Shown here one piece after another: positions 1 to 8,005 of a stretch of DNA of 64,000 nt. Origin of the DNA: Rubrobacter xylanophilus DSM 9941. Lineage in GTDB: Bacteria; Actinomycetota; Rubrobacteria; Rubrobacterales; Rubrobacteraceae. The translations under genes and the position numbers were made by a program. The DNA lies in assembly GCF_000014185.1 (NCBI RefSeq), contig NC_008148.1, positions 2,336,001 through 2,400,000 on the forward strand, given 5' to 3'. The first letter of the stretch is position 1, and each line of letters starts with the position of its first letter. The notes under the pieces are model-generated. The model was given only the letters and a program-made list of their open reading frames with translations. It was not told the DNA's origin and made no database searches.

Positions 1-422
1 GGGATGTGGCCGCCGACGATCCCGTAGCCCCCCATGAAGCCCCGCTCCACGTCGAAGAGGTGCATGGAGCCGCCCTTGCCCTTCACCAGCCCGGTCCGCT
101 TGCCGAAGAGCTCGGCCATGACCTCCTTGGGGTCGCACCCGAGCAGCAGGGCGTGGGCGTGGTCGCGGTAGCCGGTTATGACCCTGTCCCCCTCCCGGAA
201 GGCCTCTAGAAAGCCGGTGGCCACCGCCTCCTGCCCGGTGTAGACGTGGAGGTAGCCCCCGATCTTGCCCTGCCGGAAGGCCCGCTGGCAGGCGTCCTCG
301 AAGGCCCGGATGAGGACCATCTTGCCGTAGAGCTCCGCCAGCCGGTCGGGGCTCGTGGCCACCGCGGACTCCCCGCCGCGTACCTCTGCCTCGTTGCCGG
401 AGTTCTCTCTGTCTGCGCTCAT
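1..422 (-). CDS. pdhA: Pyruvate/2-oxoacid dehydrogenase E1 component, alpha subunit (partial, N-terminal 140 residues)
   Basis: Thiamine-diphosphate-dependent E1 alpha subunit, which decarboxylates pyruvate or a related 2-oxoacid and passes the acyl group to the E2 lipoyl domain. The reading frame runs off the left edge. Visible family signatures are the N-terminal LYGKMVLIRAFEDACQRAF segment, GGYLHVYTGQEAVATG, ITGYRDHAHALLLG and GKGGSMHLFD, all in the usual order. The ThDP GDG motif would lie outside the window. The first 25 residues are a polar tail. Start is ATG at 422 behind a purine-rich GAAGGGGAAG leader. Whether the substrate is pyruvate or a branched-chain/acetoin-type acid cannot be decided from this part. 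Confidence 0.88.
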   Translation of the reverse strand, partial: MSADRENSGNEAEVRGGESAVATSPDRLAELYGKMVLIRAFEDACQRAFRQGKIGGYLHVYTGQEAVATGFLEAFREGDRVITGYRDHAHALLLGCDPKEVMAELFGKRTGLVKGKGGSMHLFDVERGFMGGYGIVGGHI

Positions 423-465
423 AGGACTTCCCCTTCTTCCCGTCGAAAGGCGCTTTCTGGAAGAC

Positions 466-496
466 AGAATAACACCGTTGGGCGCTCCATACGCAA
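466..496 (-). promoter_or_regulatory. Candidate promoter of the E1 alpha gene
   Basis: Reading leftwards, TTGCGT (491-496) and TTATTC (467-472) are spaced by 18 bases, about 45 bases before the ATG at 422. Both boxes are imperfect, so this is a tentative sigma-A type promoter. Confidence 0.3.
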
Positions 497-521
497 CCTC
501 TATGGCTCCTATAGCGGCATT

Positions 522-1082
522 TTATGCCCCCTCCGCGAACCACCCGGCCGCGGCCCGGAAGGCGAGGGCCCGGTGGGAGGCGCGGTGCTTCTCCTCCCCC
601 ATCTCGGCGTAGGTGAGAGGGGAGCCCTCGGGGACGAAGATGGGGTCCCACCCGAAGCCGCCGCCCCCGCGCGGCTCGGGGGCGATGGAGCCCGGCACCT
701 CGCCCCGGAAGGCGTGCACCGCGCCCGAGGCGTCGGCGACGGCCACGACGCAGACCGCGCGCGCCGCGCGGCTCTCGAAGGAGGAGAGCATCCGCAGGAT
801 GCCCTCGTTGCCCACCCCGGCCAGAAACCAGCGGGTGAAGGCGCCGGGGAGGCCGCCCCAGGCCTCGATGACGAGCCCCGAGTCCTCTACCACCACCGGC
901 CGGGGCGGGCACCCCAGGGCCTTTCGGGCCGCGCGGGCCTTCTCCCCGGCCACCTCCGCGATGTCGGGGGACTGTATCTCGGGCACCTTCGGGTCTGCGC
1001 GCTCCAGGGAAAAACCCAGGATGCGCTCGGCCTCCCGCAGCTTGTTCTCGTTCCCGGTGACGAAGACGGGCCTCCTCCTCAT
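522..1082 (-). CDS. rdgB: Non-canonical purine NTP pyrophosphatase (RdgB/HAM1 family)
   Basis: House-cleaning enzyme that hydrolyses dITP, ITP and XTP to the monophosphate and pyrophosphate, keeping deaminated purines out of nucleic acids. The product is 186 aa, close to the usual 190-200. Visible motifs are TGNENKLRE (residues 9-17, the phosphate-binding loop), VEDSGL (65-70, metal/catalytic Asp), FGWDPIF (143-149, base specificity) and HRASHRALAF near the C-terminus. Start ATG at 1082 was chosen because it directly precedes the conserved beta-strand and loop. A longer frame upstream would cross the divergent neighbour's start region. TAGACT lies 8 bases before the ATG, so the mRNA may be leaderless. 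The gene is divergent from the hypothetical gene at 1131. Confidence 0.92.
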   Translation of the reverse strand: MRRRPVFVTGNENKLREAERILGFSLERADPKVPEIQSPDIAEVAGEKARAARKALGCPPRPVVVEDSGLVIEAWGGLPGAFTRWFLAGVGNEGILRMLSSFESRAARAVCVVAVADASGAVHAFRGEVPGSIAPEPRGGGGFGWDPIFVPEGSPLTYAEMGEEKHRASHRALAFRAAAGWFAEGA

Positions 1083-1130
1083 AGGGCGCAAGTCTACAAC
1101 CCTTACGGCCTTTATGGTACATTCGCTTTC

Positions 1131-1718
1131 ATGCACGAGGTCAGGGTCGAGAGCCTCGACAGGGTGGAGCTCATGGGGGGCGAGCTCTGGCTCTCCGTCA
1201 ACTCCGGGAGCCTCAACCTCATCCTCCCCCGGCGGGTCTGGGACGAGCTGCTCTGCGGGGTCTCCGAGGCCGGAGAGCCCGGCCCCGAGGAGCTCGCCGA
1301 GCTCGACCGGATAAAGAGCCTCCTCGCCGAGCACGCCAGGGAGCGCTCCTTCTCCACCGTGATGGAGGACGTGGTGTGCGGCGAGGACGCCGGGCTCCGC
1401 TACCACCTCGTGCTCCGGCCCTCCGAGCCCTTCGCGGTGACCACCGGCTACCACTTCGCCCCGGTGATCCGGCGGGAGCTCGCCGGGCGCGTGGAGAGGG
1501 CGCTGCGCGAGGACCGGTTCGTCGAGCAGGCCTACCTCGTAGGGGCGACCGCCGAGCGGGGGGCCTTCGCCTCCGGGGACGAGAACCTCAAGGCCCTCTG
1601 CGTGCGCGGGCGGCGCTCCAGCGTCAGCCGCTTCGAGATGGCCCCCGAGCTCTGGCGGGTGCTCTCCGAGGGGCTCGGCTGGAGCAACGTCGAGACCGTG
1701 ATCACGGACGGGGGATAG
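1131..1718 (+). CDS. Conserved-looking hypothetical protein, 195 aa
   Basis: I do not recognise the family. The product is acidic, soluble, without signal peptide, membrane segment or Cys cluster. It starts MHEVRVESLDRVEL and contains a Ser/Leu-rich strand region (LWLSVNSGSLNLIL). It ends with an aromatic-rich stretch, FEMAPELWRVL. Third-codon positions are strongly G/C, as expected for a genuine gene here. The stop is 6 bases before the aminotransferase start, suggesting co-transcription with it. The start is uncertain: ATG 1131 lacks a Shine-Dalgarno, but TACATT lies 7 bases upstream, compatible with a leaderless message. The gene is divergent from rdgB (48-base gap). Confidence 0.7.
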   Translation: MHEVRVESLDRVELMGGELWLSVNSGSLNLILPRRVWDELLCGVSEAGEPGPEELAELDRIKSLLAEHARERSFSTVMEDVVCGEDAGLRYHLVLRPSEPFAVTTGYHFAPVIRRELAGRVERALREDRFVEQAYLVGATAERGAFASGDENLKALCVRGRRSSVSRFEMAPELWRVLSEGLGWSNVETVITDGG

Positions 1719-1724
1719 GGTGAG

Positions 1725-3026
1725 ATGCCGCTAGTAGACCTCGACAGGTTCGACTTCCTGTACGCCAGCCGGGTGAGGGGGATGAAGACCGCGGCCACGC
1801 GGGACCTCATGGCCACCCTCTCGCGCCCCGGCATCATCTCGCTCGCCGGGGGCTTCCCGGACACCCGGCTCTTCGGCGAGGAGGCGTTCCGCGAGATCTC
1901 GCGCAGCATCGCCGCCGACGCGGCCCAGGCCCTCCAGTACGGGCCCACCGGCGGGCTGGAGGCGGTAAAGGACGTCATCGTGGAGGTCATGGCCGCCGAG
2001 GGCACCCCGGCCGACCAGGAGAGCATCTTCGTCACCACCGGGGCCCAGCAGGGCCTGGACCTCGTGGCCAAGGTGTTCCTGGACGAGGGCGACGGCATCC
2101 TGTGCGAGGGCCCCACCTACGCCGGGGCGCTCAACGCCTTCGCCGCCTACCGGCCCAAGATAGCCCACGTCCCCATGGACCGCTCGGGCATGATCCCTTC
2201 GGCGGCCCGGGAGACCCTCAGGCGGGCCAGAAAGCAGGGCCTCACCGTCAAGTTCATCTACACCGTGCCCAACTTCCACAACCCGGCCGGGGTGACCATG
2301 GCCGCCGGGCGGCGCAGGGAGCTGCTGGAGATCGCCGAGGAGTTCGACCTGATCATCGTCGAGGACAACCCCTACGGGATGCTCCGCTTCGAGGGCGAGC
2401 CGCTGCCCACCCTGTGCGCCATGGAGCAGGAGGAGGTCGGGCACCCGGACCGGGTGGTCTACCTGGGGACCTTCTCCAAGATCTTCGCCCCGGGGGTGAG
2501 GCTGGGGTGGGTGCACGCCCAGCCCGGCATCCTGCACAAGATAAACGTGGGCAAGCAGGGGGCCGACCTCTGCTCCTCCAACCTCTCGCAGATGATGCTC
2601 GCCTCCTACTTCAAGGAGGCCGACTGGCGGGCCTACGTGCGGCGCCAGAACGCCCTGTACAGGGAGCGCCGGAACACGATGCTCGACGCGCTGGCCGAGT
2701 TCATGCCCGGCGAGGTCCACTGGACCCACCCGGAGGGAGGCCTCTTCGTGTGGGTCACCCTCCCCTCCTACCTCGACGCCACCGCCATGCTCCCCCGGGC
2801 GATAGCCCGCAACGTGGCCTACGTGCCGGGCGAGGGGTTCTACGCCGGCGGGGCGGGCAAGAACCACATGCGGCTGAACTTCTCGTTCGTGGAGCCGGAG
2901 AAGATCTCGCGGGGCATCGAGATCCTGGCGGAGGTCGTCCGGGAGAGGATGGAGCTGCGCAGCGACCTGGAGCGGGGCGCCCGGCGGGGTGCCCGGCGCG
3001 GCACCCCGGCCGGAACGGACCGCTAG
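1725..3026 (+). CDS. PLP-dependent aminotransferase, class I/II (LysN/2-aminoadipate aminotransferase-like)
   Basis: Fold-type I aminotransferase of 433 aa, cytosolic. The PLP Schiff-base lysine is in GTFSKIFAPGVRLGWV (around residue 250). IYTVPNFHNPAGVTM supplies the usual NPxG turn, and VEDNPYGMLRF contains the Asp that contacts the pyridine nitrogen. The order of motifs and the N-terminal segment SLAGGFPDTRLF match the LysN/AAT-like subgroup, which acts on aminoadipate, aromatic or branched-chain donors. The substrate cannot be fixed here. The C-terminal 20 residues are an Arg/Gly-rich tail. The gene ends 11-14 bases before a GTG start for an ATP-grasp ligase, so the two probably form an operon and may act on the same amino acid. 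Confidence 0.88.
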   Translation: MPLVDLDRFDFLYASRVRGMKTAATRDLMATLSRPGIISLAGGFPDTRLFGEEAFREISRSIAADAAQALQYGPTGGLEAVKDVIVEVMAAEGTPADQESIFVTTGAQQGLDLVAKVFLDEGDGILCEGPTYAGALNAFAAYRPKIAHVPMDRSGMIPSAARETLRRARKQGLTVKFIYTVPNFHNPAGVTMAAGRRRELLEIAEEFDLIIVEDNPYGMLRFEGEPLPTLCAMEQEEVGHPDRVVYLGTFSKIFAPGVRLGWVHAQPGILHKINVGKQGADLCSSNLSQMMLASYFKEADWRAYVRRQNALYRERRNTMLDALAEFMPGEVHWTHPEGGLFVWVTLPSYLDATAMLPRAIARNVAYVPGEGFYAGGAGKNHMRLNFSFVEPEKISRGIEILAEVVRERMELRSDLERGARRGARRGTPAGTDR

Positions 3027-3039
3027 GGGGGCCCTCGTG

Positions 3040-3993
3040 GTGCGGCTGGCGGTCCTGCGCGGCGGGCACTCCATGGAGAGGGACGTCTCCCTGGCCACCG
3101 GCAGGCGCGTCCAGCACGCGCTGGAGAGGCTCGGCCACGAGGTCCACCCGATGGACGTGGAGGAGACGACCACCGAGAGGCTCATCGAGCTCGAGCCCGC
3201 GGCGGTCTTCGTCTGCCTGCACGGCCCCGGCGGGGAGGACGGCACGGTGCAGGCGCTGCTGGAGACCCTGGGGATACCCTACACCGGCAGCGGGCCGCTC
3301 TCCTCCATCCGCTGCATGGACAAGGACTACGCCAAGCGGGCGCTGGCGGCGGCCGGGCTCCCCACGCCGCGCTTCTGCACCTTCGTGCGGCGGGCGATGA
3401 ACGAGATGGGGGCGGCGGCGGCCCTGAACGTCGCCGCGGACTCCCTGGGCTACCCGCTGGTGGTCAAGCCCGCCCGGGAGGGCTCCAGCTTCGGGCTCTC
3501 GCGGGTGGAGCGGCCGGAGGAGCTTCTCGACGCCGTCTACGAGGCGTTCGGCTACGACGCCAAGATCCTGCTGGAGCGCTGGGTGGAGGGGAGGGAGGTC
3601 TCCGTCCCCATACTCGAGCCCGCCGGGGAGGCGCCGCGGGCGCTCGGGCTGGTGGAGATAAGGCCGCGCGAGGGCGCCTACAACTTCCAGGCCAAGTACA
3701 CGCCCGGGATGACGGACTTCGCGATCCCGGCGGAGCTCCCCCCCGGTACGGCCTCCCGGCTGGAGGAGACGGCCCTCGCCGTCTACCGCACCCTGGGCTG
3801 CTCGGGGTTCGCGCGGGTGGACACCATCGTGGAGGGGGAGACCCCCCAGGTGCTCGACGTGAAGACCATCCCCGGCTTCACCGAGACCTCGACCTTCCCG
3901 CTCGCCGCCGAGGCCGCGGGCCTCTCCTTCGAGCGCCTGGTGGAGATCATCCTGGACTCCGCCCTCAGGACGGAGGCCGCCCCGAAGCTCTGA
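3040..3993 (+). CDS. D-alanine--D-alanine ligase-like ATP-grasp enzyme
   Basis: ATP-grasp ligase of the Ddl family, 317 aa, which would join two amino acids using ATP. Ddl features present are LRGGHSMERDVSL (N-terminal loop), HGPGGEDGTVQ (61-71), IPYTGSGPLSSIRCMDK, VKPAREGSSFG and LLERWVEGREVSV. The metal-binding signature, normally E-x-N-T-x-P-G, reads D273-V-K275-T-I-P-G. Both usual Mg ligands are therefore altered (Glu to Asp, Asn to Lys). It may not be the essential cell-wall Ddl and may ligate another pair. Start: GTG 3037 and GTG 3040 both follow AGGGGGG at 3025-3031; 3040 gives the family-like N-terminus. It is coupled to the aminotransferase upstream. Confidence 0.8.
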   Translation: MRLAVLRGGHSMERDVSLATGRRVQHALERLGHEVHPMDVEETTTERLIELEPAAVFVCLHGPGGEDGTVQALLETLGIPYTGSGPLSSIRCMDKDYAKRALAAAGLPTPRFCTFVRRAMNEMGAAAALNVAADSLGYPLVVKPAREGSSFGLSRVERPEELLDAVYEAFGYDAKILLERWVEGREVSVPILEPAGEAPRALGLVEIRPREGAYNFQAKYTPGMTDFAIPAELPPGTASRLEETALAVYRTLGCSGFARVDTIVEGETPQVLDVKTIPGFTETSTFPLAAEAAGLSFERLVEIILDSALRTEAAPKL

Positions 3994-3996
3994 GGC

Positions 3997-5340
3997 CTAG
4001 CGGCCGGCGGCCACCGGCGGCCGGAGCACCTCCCCCGCGAAGCGCTCGAGCACCCCGAGCGCCATCTCCGCCTGCCGCCGCCGGCGCTCCTGCCTGCCCA
4101 GGCGGCGGCCGTTCTCCCTCTTCGGCGGCGCCGGGACGAGCCCCCAGTTGGAGTTTATGGGCTGCAGGGTGCCCTCCTTGGTCGTGATGTAGCGGGCGAG
4201 CGCCCCCATCATCGTCCCCTCGGGCCAGCGGATGGGCTCGAGGCCGCGGGCGACCCGCGCGGCGTTGGTCCCGGCGATGTAGCCCATGGCGGTGCTCTCC
4301 ACGTAGCCCTCCACCCCGGTGAGCTGCCCGGCGAAGAAGAGGGGCCTCTCGCTCAGGGCGTTCCGGATCTTCATCGTCGCCTCCAGCATCCGGTTGGAGG
4401 GCAGGTAGGTGTTGCGGTGCATCACCCCGAAGCGGGCGAACTCCGCGCGCTGCAGGCCGGGGATCATCCGGAAGACCCGCTTCTGCTCGCCCCACCGCAG
4501 GCGGGTCTGGAAGCCGACGATGTTGTAGAGGCGCCCCTCGGCGTCGTCCTGCCGGAGCTGCACGACGGCGAAGGGCTCCCTGCCCGTCCGGGGGTCCGGC
4601 AGGCCCACCGGCTTCATCGGGCCGAAGCGCAGGGTGTCGGGGCCCCGGCGGGCGATGGTCTCCACCGGGAGGCACCCTTCGAAGTACATGTCCTCCTCGA
4701 ACTTCTTTATGGGGGAGAGCTCCGCGCTCGCGAGCTCCTCGACGAAGGCGTAGTAGGTCTCCTCGTCCATCGGGCAGTTGAGGTAGTCCGCCTCCCCCCG
4801 GCCGTAGCGGGAGGCCCGGTAGACGACGGAGTCGTCTATGGAGTCGCGGTGGAGGATGGGGGAGGCGGCGTCGAAGAAGTAGAGGGTCTCGCCGGAGAGC
4901 TCCTCTATCTTTCTGTGCAGCGCGTCGGAGGTGAGGGGCCCCGTGGCGATGACCGCCGGCCCCTCGGGGATGTCCCGGGCCTCCCTCCTCACCACCTCTA
5001 TGTTGGGGTGGGAGCCGACGGTCTCGGTGACGGCGCGGGCGAAGTCCTCGCGGGCGACCCCCAGAGCGCCGCCGGCCGGGACCGCGTTGGCGTCGGCGCA
5101 GCGCAGGATCACCGAGCCGAGCCGCCTGAGCTCCTCCTTCAGCAGCCCGGAGGCGGTCTCCGGGGAGCGGTTGCCCAGGGAGTTGGAGCACACCAGCTCG
5201 GCGAAGAGGTCCGTGTGGTGGGCCGGGGTCTCCTTCACCGGGCGCATCTCCCACAGCTCGACCCGGCAACCCGCCCGCGCGGCCTGCCAGGCCGCCTCGC
5301 TCCCGGCGAGCCCGCCGCCTACCACCGTGACGTCCGGCAT
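3997..5340 (-). CDS. trmFO: Methylenetetrahydrofolate--tRNA-(uracil-5-)-methyltransferase TrmFO
   Basis: FAD-dependent enzyme that uses 5,10-methylene-THF to methylate U54 in the T-loop of tRNAs, the alternative to SAM-dependent TrmA. The product is 447 aa, the usual length. The dinucleotide-binding motif GGGLAGSEAAWQAARAG lies at residues 7-23. LVCSNSLGNRS and LNCPMDEETYYAF carry the two functional cysteines of the family. QLTGVEGYVESTAMG and NAARVARGL are typical C-terminal signatures. Start ATG 5340 is preceded by GGAGGTG at a suitable distance. A longer open frame upstream has no family similarity. The gene is convergent with the ligase gene (3-base gap) and divergent from the hydrolase at 5405. 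Confidence 0.95.
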   Translation of the reverse strand: MPDVTVVGGGLAGSEAAWQAARAGCRVELWEMRPVKETPAHHTDLFAELVCSNSLGNRSPETASGLLKEELRRLGSVILRCADANAVPAGGALGVAREDFARAVTETVGSHPNIEVVRREARDIPEGPAVIATGPLTSDALHRKIEELSGETLYFFDAASPILHRDSIDDSVVYRASRYGRGEADYLNCPMDEETYYAFVEELASAELSPIKKFEEDMYFEGCLPVETIARRGPDTLRFGPMKPVGLPDPRTGREPFAVVQLRQDDAEGRLYNIVGFQTRLRWGEQKRVFRMIPGLQRAEFARFGVMHRNTYLPSNRMLEATMKIRNALSERPLFFAGQLTGVEGYVESTAMGYIAGTNAARVARGLEPIRWPEGTMMGALARYITTKEGTLQPINSNWGLVPAPPKRENGRRLGRQERRRRQAEMALGVLERFAGEVLRPPVAAGR

Positions 5341-5404
5341 AAGGGAAGACACCTCCGTGTGAGGGAACGCCCAACCACTCTGTCCGCGGGAGTGGTATTT
5401 TATC

Positions 5405-6322
5405 GTGCGGGAGCACATGGTCGCGGTGTCTGCGATCGCACGCACGGGGCTGGTGATCGGCGCGCCGGCGGCGTTCGCCGCGGGCTCGGCGCTCGCGGCC
5501 TGGATCGCCGTCCGGCGCATCGTGACCCCCGCCCCCCCGGAGGAGCGGTTCGTGACGCCGTGGGAGATGGGGATCCCCTACGAGGAGGCGGGCTTCGAGA
5601 CGGAGGACGGGCTCGCGCTGCGGGGCTGGTGGCTGGAGAGCCCCGAGCCCCGCTACACCGTCGTCACCCTCGCCGGGCACAACGGGGCCCGCCACCACAC
5701 CCTGGGGATAGCCTCGACCCTCTGGCGGCGGGGGGCGAACGTGCTGCTCTTCGACAACCGGGGCCGGGGGGACTCGGAGGGGAGCGCGCTGTCGCTCGGC
5801 TACTTCGAGCGGCTGGACGCGCGGGCGGCGATCGAGCACGCCCTCGGGCGCGCGCCCGGGCTGCCGCTCGGGCTCGTGGGCTACTCCATGGGCGCGGCGG
5901 TGGCCATCATGGTCGCCGCCGGCGACCCGCGGGTGGGGGCGGTGGTGGCCGACTCGCCCTTCGCCTCCCAGCGCAGGCTGCTGCGCGCCCTGATCTCGCG
6001 GCGGGTCGGGCCGCTGGGGCCGCCGGCGGCGGCGCTGGCGGAGCGCCTGCTGCCCTACGACGTGGGGGAGGTGGAGCCCCTGCGGGAGGTGGGGAGGATC
6101 TCGCCGCGGGCGGTCCTGCTCATCCACGGCCTCTCGGACCCCACCACCGACCCGGATGACTCCCGGCGGCTGTACGAGGCCGCCGGGGAGCCGAAGGAAC
6201 TGTGGCTGCTGGAGGGCGTGGGGCACTGCAACGCCTACTTCGCCGACAGGGCCGCCTACTGCGAGCGGGTGGCCTCTTTTCTGGAGCGGCACCTGCTGCC
6301 CCGGGGGGCTACTCGTCCCTGA
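5405..6322 (+). CDS. Membrane-anchored alpha/beta hydrolase
   Basis: Alpha/beta-hydrolase fold protein of 305 aa with an N-terminal hydrophobic segment (residues about 10-35, SAIARTGLVIGAPAAFAAG region) that looks like a signal anchor. The nucleophile elbow is GYSMGA (Ser around residue 160), the oxyanion region HNGARHHTLG, the acid DPTTDPDD and the histidine GVGHCNAYF. The layout resembles peptidase S9/YqkD-like cell-surface hydrolases acting on esters or peptides; the substrate is unknown. Starts at GTG 5405 or ATG 5417 are both possible, with weak ribosome sites for either. The last 14 bases overlap the convergent hypothetical gene. Confidence 0.82.
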   Translation: MREHMVAVSAIARTGLVIGAPAAFAAGSALAAWIAVRRIVTPAPPEERFVTPWEMGIPYEEAGFETEDGLALRGWWLESPEPRYTVVTLAGHNGARHHTLGIASTLWRRGANVLLFDNRGRGDSEGSALSLGYFERLDARAAIEHALGRAPGLPLGLVGYSMGAAVAIMVAAGDPRVGAVVADSPFASQRRLLRALISRRVGPLGPPAAALAERLLPYDVGEVEPLREVGRISPRAVLLIHGLSDPTTDPDDSRRLYEAAGEPKELWLLEGVGHCNAYFADRAAYCERVASFLERHLLPRGATRP

Positions 6323-6722
6323 GGCTCAGGTACTCGTCCACCCGGTAGCGGAAACGCAGCGCGTGCTCCCGGCCCCGGCCGTCCACGGCGACGAGCCGCA
6401 CCCGCGGCCGCCCGCGGTGCCCGGAGGCGGCGAGCGCGCGGGCGAGCCTCCCGGCGCGCACCCGGAAGGCCGCGGACTCACCGGGGGCGAGGCGCAACGG
6501 GAGCGGCCCCTCAGGCTCCGCCCCGCCGAGCGGCCCCTCCCCCTCGGGCGCCAGGTACAGACGCACCAGCTCCACGGGCTCCCGGCCCTCGTTCGCGACC
6601 TCGAAGAACGCGTACAGCGGGGAGAGCTCCTCTCCGGGGCCGGAGTAGGCCCCCGGCGACCAGGAGAGCGCGAGGCCGCCACGGCCGGGCAGCAGGCGCT
6701 CCAGCGCGCGCCGCAGGGACAT
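6309..6722 (-). CDS. Hypothetical protein, 137 aa
   Basis: I do not recognise the family. The sequence looks like a small beta-rich protein: a short basic N-terminal helix (SLRRALERLLPG), then alternating strands such as LYAFFEVANEGREPVELVRL and LPLRLAPGESAAFRVRAGRL. This is reminiscent of immunoglobulin-like or late-embryogenesis-type beta sandwiches in which a backbone is followed by a Pro/Gly turn. No signal peptide or membrane segment is visible. It ends RVDEYLSLRDE. It lies 6 bases downstream of the SDR gene on the same strand, so it is probably the last gene of the leftward lipid-oxidation run. Confidence 0.6.
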   Translation of the reverse strand: MSLRRALERLLPGRGGLALSWSPGAYSGPGEELSPLYAFFEVANEGREPVELVRLYLAPEGEGPLGGAEPEGPLPLRLAPGESAAFRVRAGRLARALAASGHRGRPRVRLVAVDGRGREHALRFRYRVDEYLSLRDE

Positions 6723-6728
6723 CTTTCC

Positions 6729-7508
6729 CTACCAGGCGGTCAGCCCGCCGTCGACCACGAGCGTCTGGCCGGTCATGTAGGAGGAGGCGGGGGAGGCCAA
6801 GAACAGCACGGCGCCCTTTATGTCCTCCGGCCCGCCGAAGCGCTTCATGGGGATGTCCGCCAGCATCTGCCGCTCGTGGCGTTCGATCAGGCCCCGGCTC
6901 ATCCTGGTGGGGAACCACCCGGGGGCCACGGCGTTGACCCTTATCCCGTGGGGGGCCCAGGAGGTGGCCAGGTCGCGGGTCATGGAGATGATCGCACCCT
7001 TCGAGGCGTTGTAGCCGACGGTCTGCATGTAGCGCGGGTCGCCGCCCACCAGCCCGGCGACGCTGGAGACGTTGACGATCACGCCGCCCGAGCCGCGCTC
7101 TATCATCCTGCGGGCCGCCGAGCGGCTCATGAGGAAGGTGCCGCGGACGTTGACCCGCAGCACGTGGTCGAACTTCTCCAGCGGCATCTCCAGCGGCGGG
7201 GCGCCCCAGGTGGCGCCGCTGTTGTTGACGACTATGTCCACCGAGCCGAAGCCCTCGACGGTCTTCTCGACCACCTCCTCCACCTGCTCGGGGTCGGTCA
7301 CGTCGCAACCGAGGGCGAGGACCCCACCCTTCCCGGCCGACTCCAGGCGCCCCCGCGCTTCCTCCAGCTGCTCCCTCCTGCGGGAGCAGATCGTCAGGGA
7401 GGCCCCCGCCTCGGCCAGGGCCTCGGCCATGTAGAGCCCGAGGCCCCGGCCTCCCCCGGTGACTATCGCGGTCTTGCCCCGGAGATTAAAGAGCTCCAAA
7501 ACCCCCAT
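6729..7508 (-). CDS. SDR-family oxidoreductase (gluconate 5-dehydrogenase/FabG-like)
   Basis: Classical short-chain dehydrogenase/reductase, 259 aa, NAD(P)-dependent. Visible motifs are TGGGRGLG (cofactor glycine motif, around residues 16-23), VNNSGA (NNAG variant), VNVSSVAG with the catalytic Ser, and YNASKGA (YxxxK catalytic pair), followed by [11 protein letters not shown]-type segment NAVAPGW. It ends with the usual [10 protein letters not shown]. The start ATG 7508 follows a GGAGGTG-type site in the reverse strand. Position in a run with a thioesterase, another SDR and 3-hydroxyacyl-CoA dehydrogenase suggests reduction or oxidation of a 3-oxoacyl or related CoA/alcohol substrate; the precise substrate is unknown. 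Confidence 0.88.
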   Translation of the reverse strand: MGVLELFNLRGKTAIVTGGGRGLGLYMAEALAEAGASLTICSRRREQLEEARGRLESAGKGGVLALGCDVTDPEQVEEVVEKTVEGFGSVDIVVNNSGATWGAPPLEMPLEKFDHVLRVNVRGTFLMSRSAARRMIERGSGGVIVNVSSVAGLVGGDPRYMQTVGYNASKGAIISMTRDLATSWAPHGIRVNAVAPGWFPTRMSRGLIERHERQMLADIPMKRFGGPEDIKGAVLFLASPASSYMTGQTLVVDGGLTAW

Positions 7509-7527
7509 CTTCTGGCAGCACCTCCTC

Positions 7528-7974
7528 TTAGACCAGCGGGTTGCCGCGCTGCTCGAAGACCCGGAAGGTGCCGGTGCCCAGGGCCACGAGCGCCCCATCC
7601 CCGTTGCACACCCGGGCCTCGAGCGTCGCCAGGCGCCGGGAACGGTGGACCACCTCGGCGGTGCAGGAGATCCTCCCCTCCCGCACCGGCCCGAGAAAGT
7701 GCACGTTGAGGTTGACGGTGGCGGTCCTCACCCCCACGAGCGCGATGAGCGCCAGCCCCATGGCGTTGTCTATGAGCGAGGCGTAGACCCCGCCGTGGAG
7801 CGAGCCCGCCCCGTTCATGTGGAACTCCTCCACGTCGATGTACAGGGTGGCCCTGCCGGGCTCGACGTCCTCCACCCTGGCCCCCATGTGCCGGGAGAAG
7901 GTTATGTCCTCCTCGAAGTGCCGGGACAGGGCGGAGAGCTGCTCCGCGCTGAGCCCGCCGTTGCCTCTCTTCAT
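7528..7974 (-). CDS. PaaI/YdiI-type hotdog thioesterase
   Basis: Small acyl-CoA thioesterase of the hotdog fold, 148 aa. The active-site helix [19 protein letters not shown] contains the HGG turn and the Asp/Asn positions of the PaaI subgroup. [23 protein letters not shown] is the following central strand pair. Such enzymes hydrolyse aromatic or medium-chain acyl-CoAs, often to relieve CoA trapping. Start ATG 7974 lies behind GGAGGGAGCG on the reverse strand. It is flanked at short distances by two SDR genes on the same strand, so it is part of the leftward acyl-CoA operon. Confidence 0.87.
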   Translation of the reverse strand: MKRGNGGLSAEQLSALSRHFEEDITFSRHMGARVEDVEPGRATLYIDVEEFHMNGAGSLHGGVYASLIDNAMGLALIALVGVRTATVNLNVHFLGPVREGRISCTAEVVHRSRRLATLEARVCNGDGALVALGTGTFRVFEQRGNPLV

Positions 7975-8005
7975 CGCTCCCTCCTTCCAGCGCGCGACGG
8001 CCGCC

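Noticed and set aside
522-1454. RdgB starting far upstream (310 aa)
   Set aside because: The extra N-terminus is low-complexity and crosses the divergent hypothetical gene. The family starts at ATG 1082.
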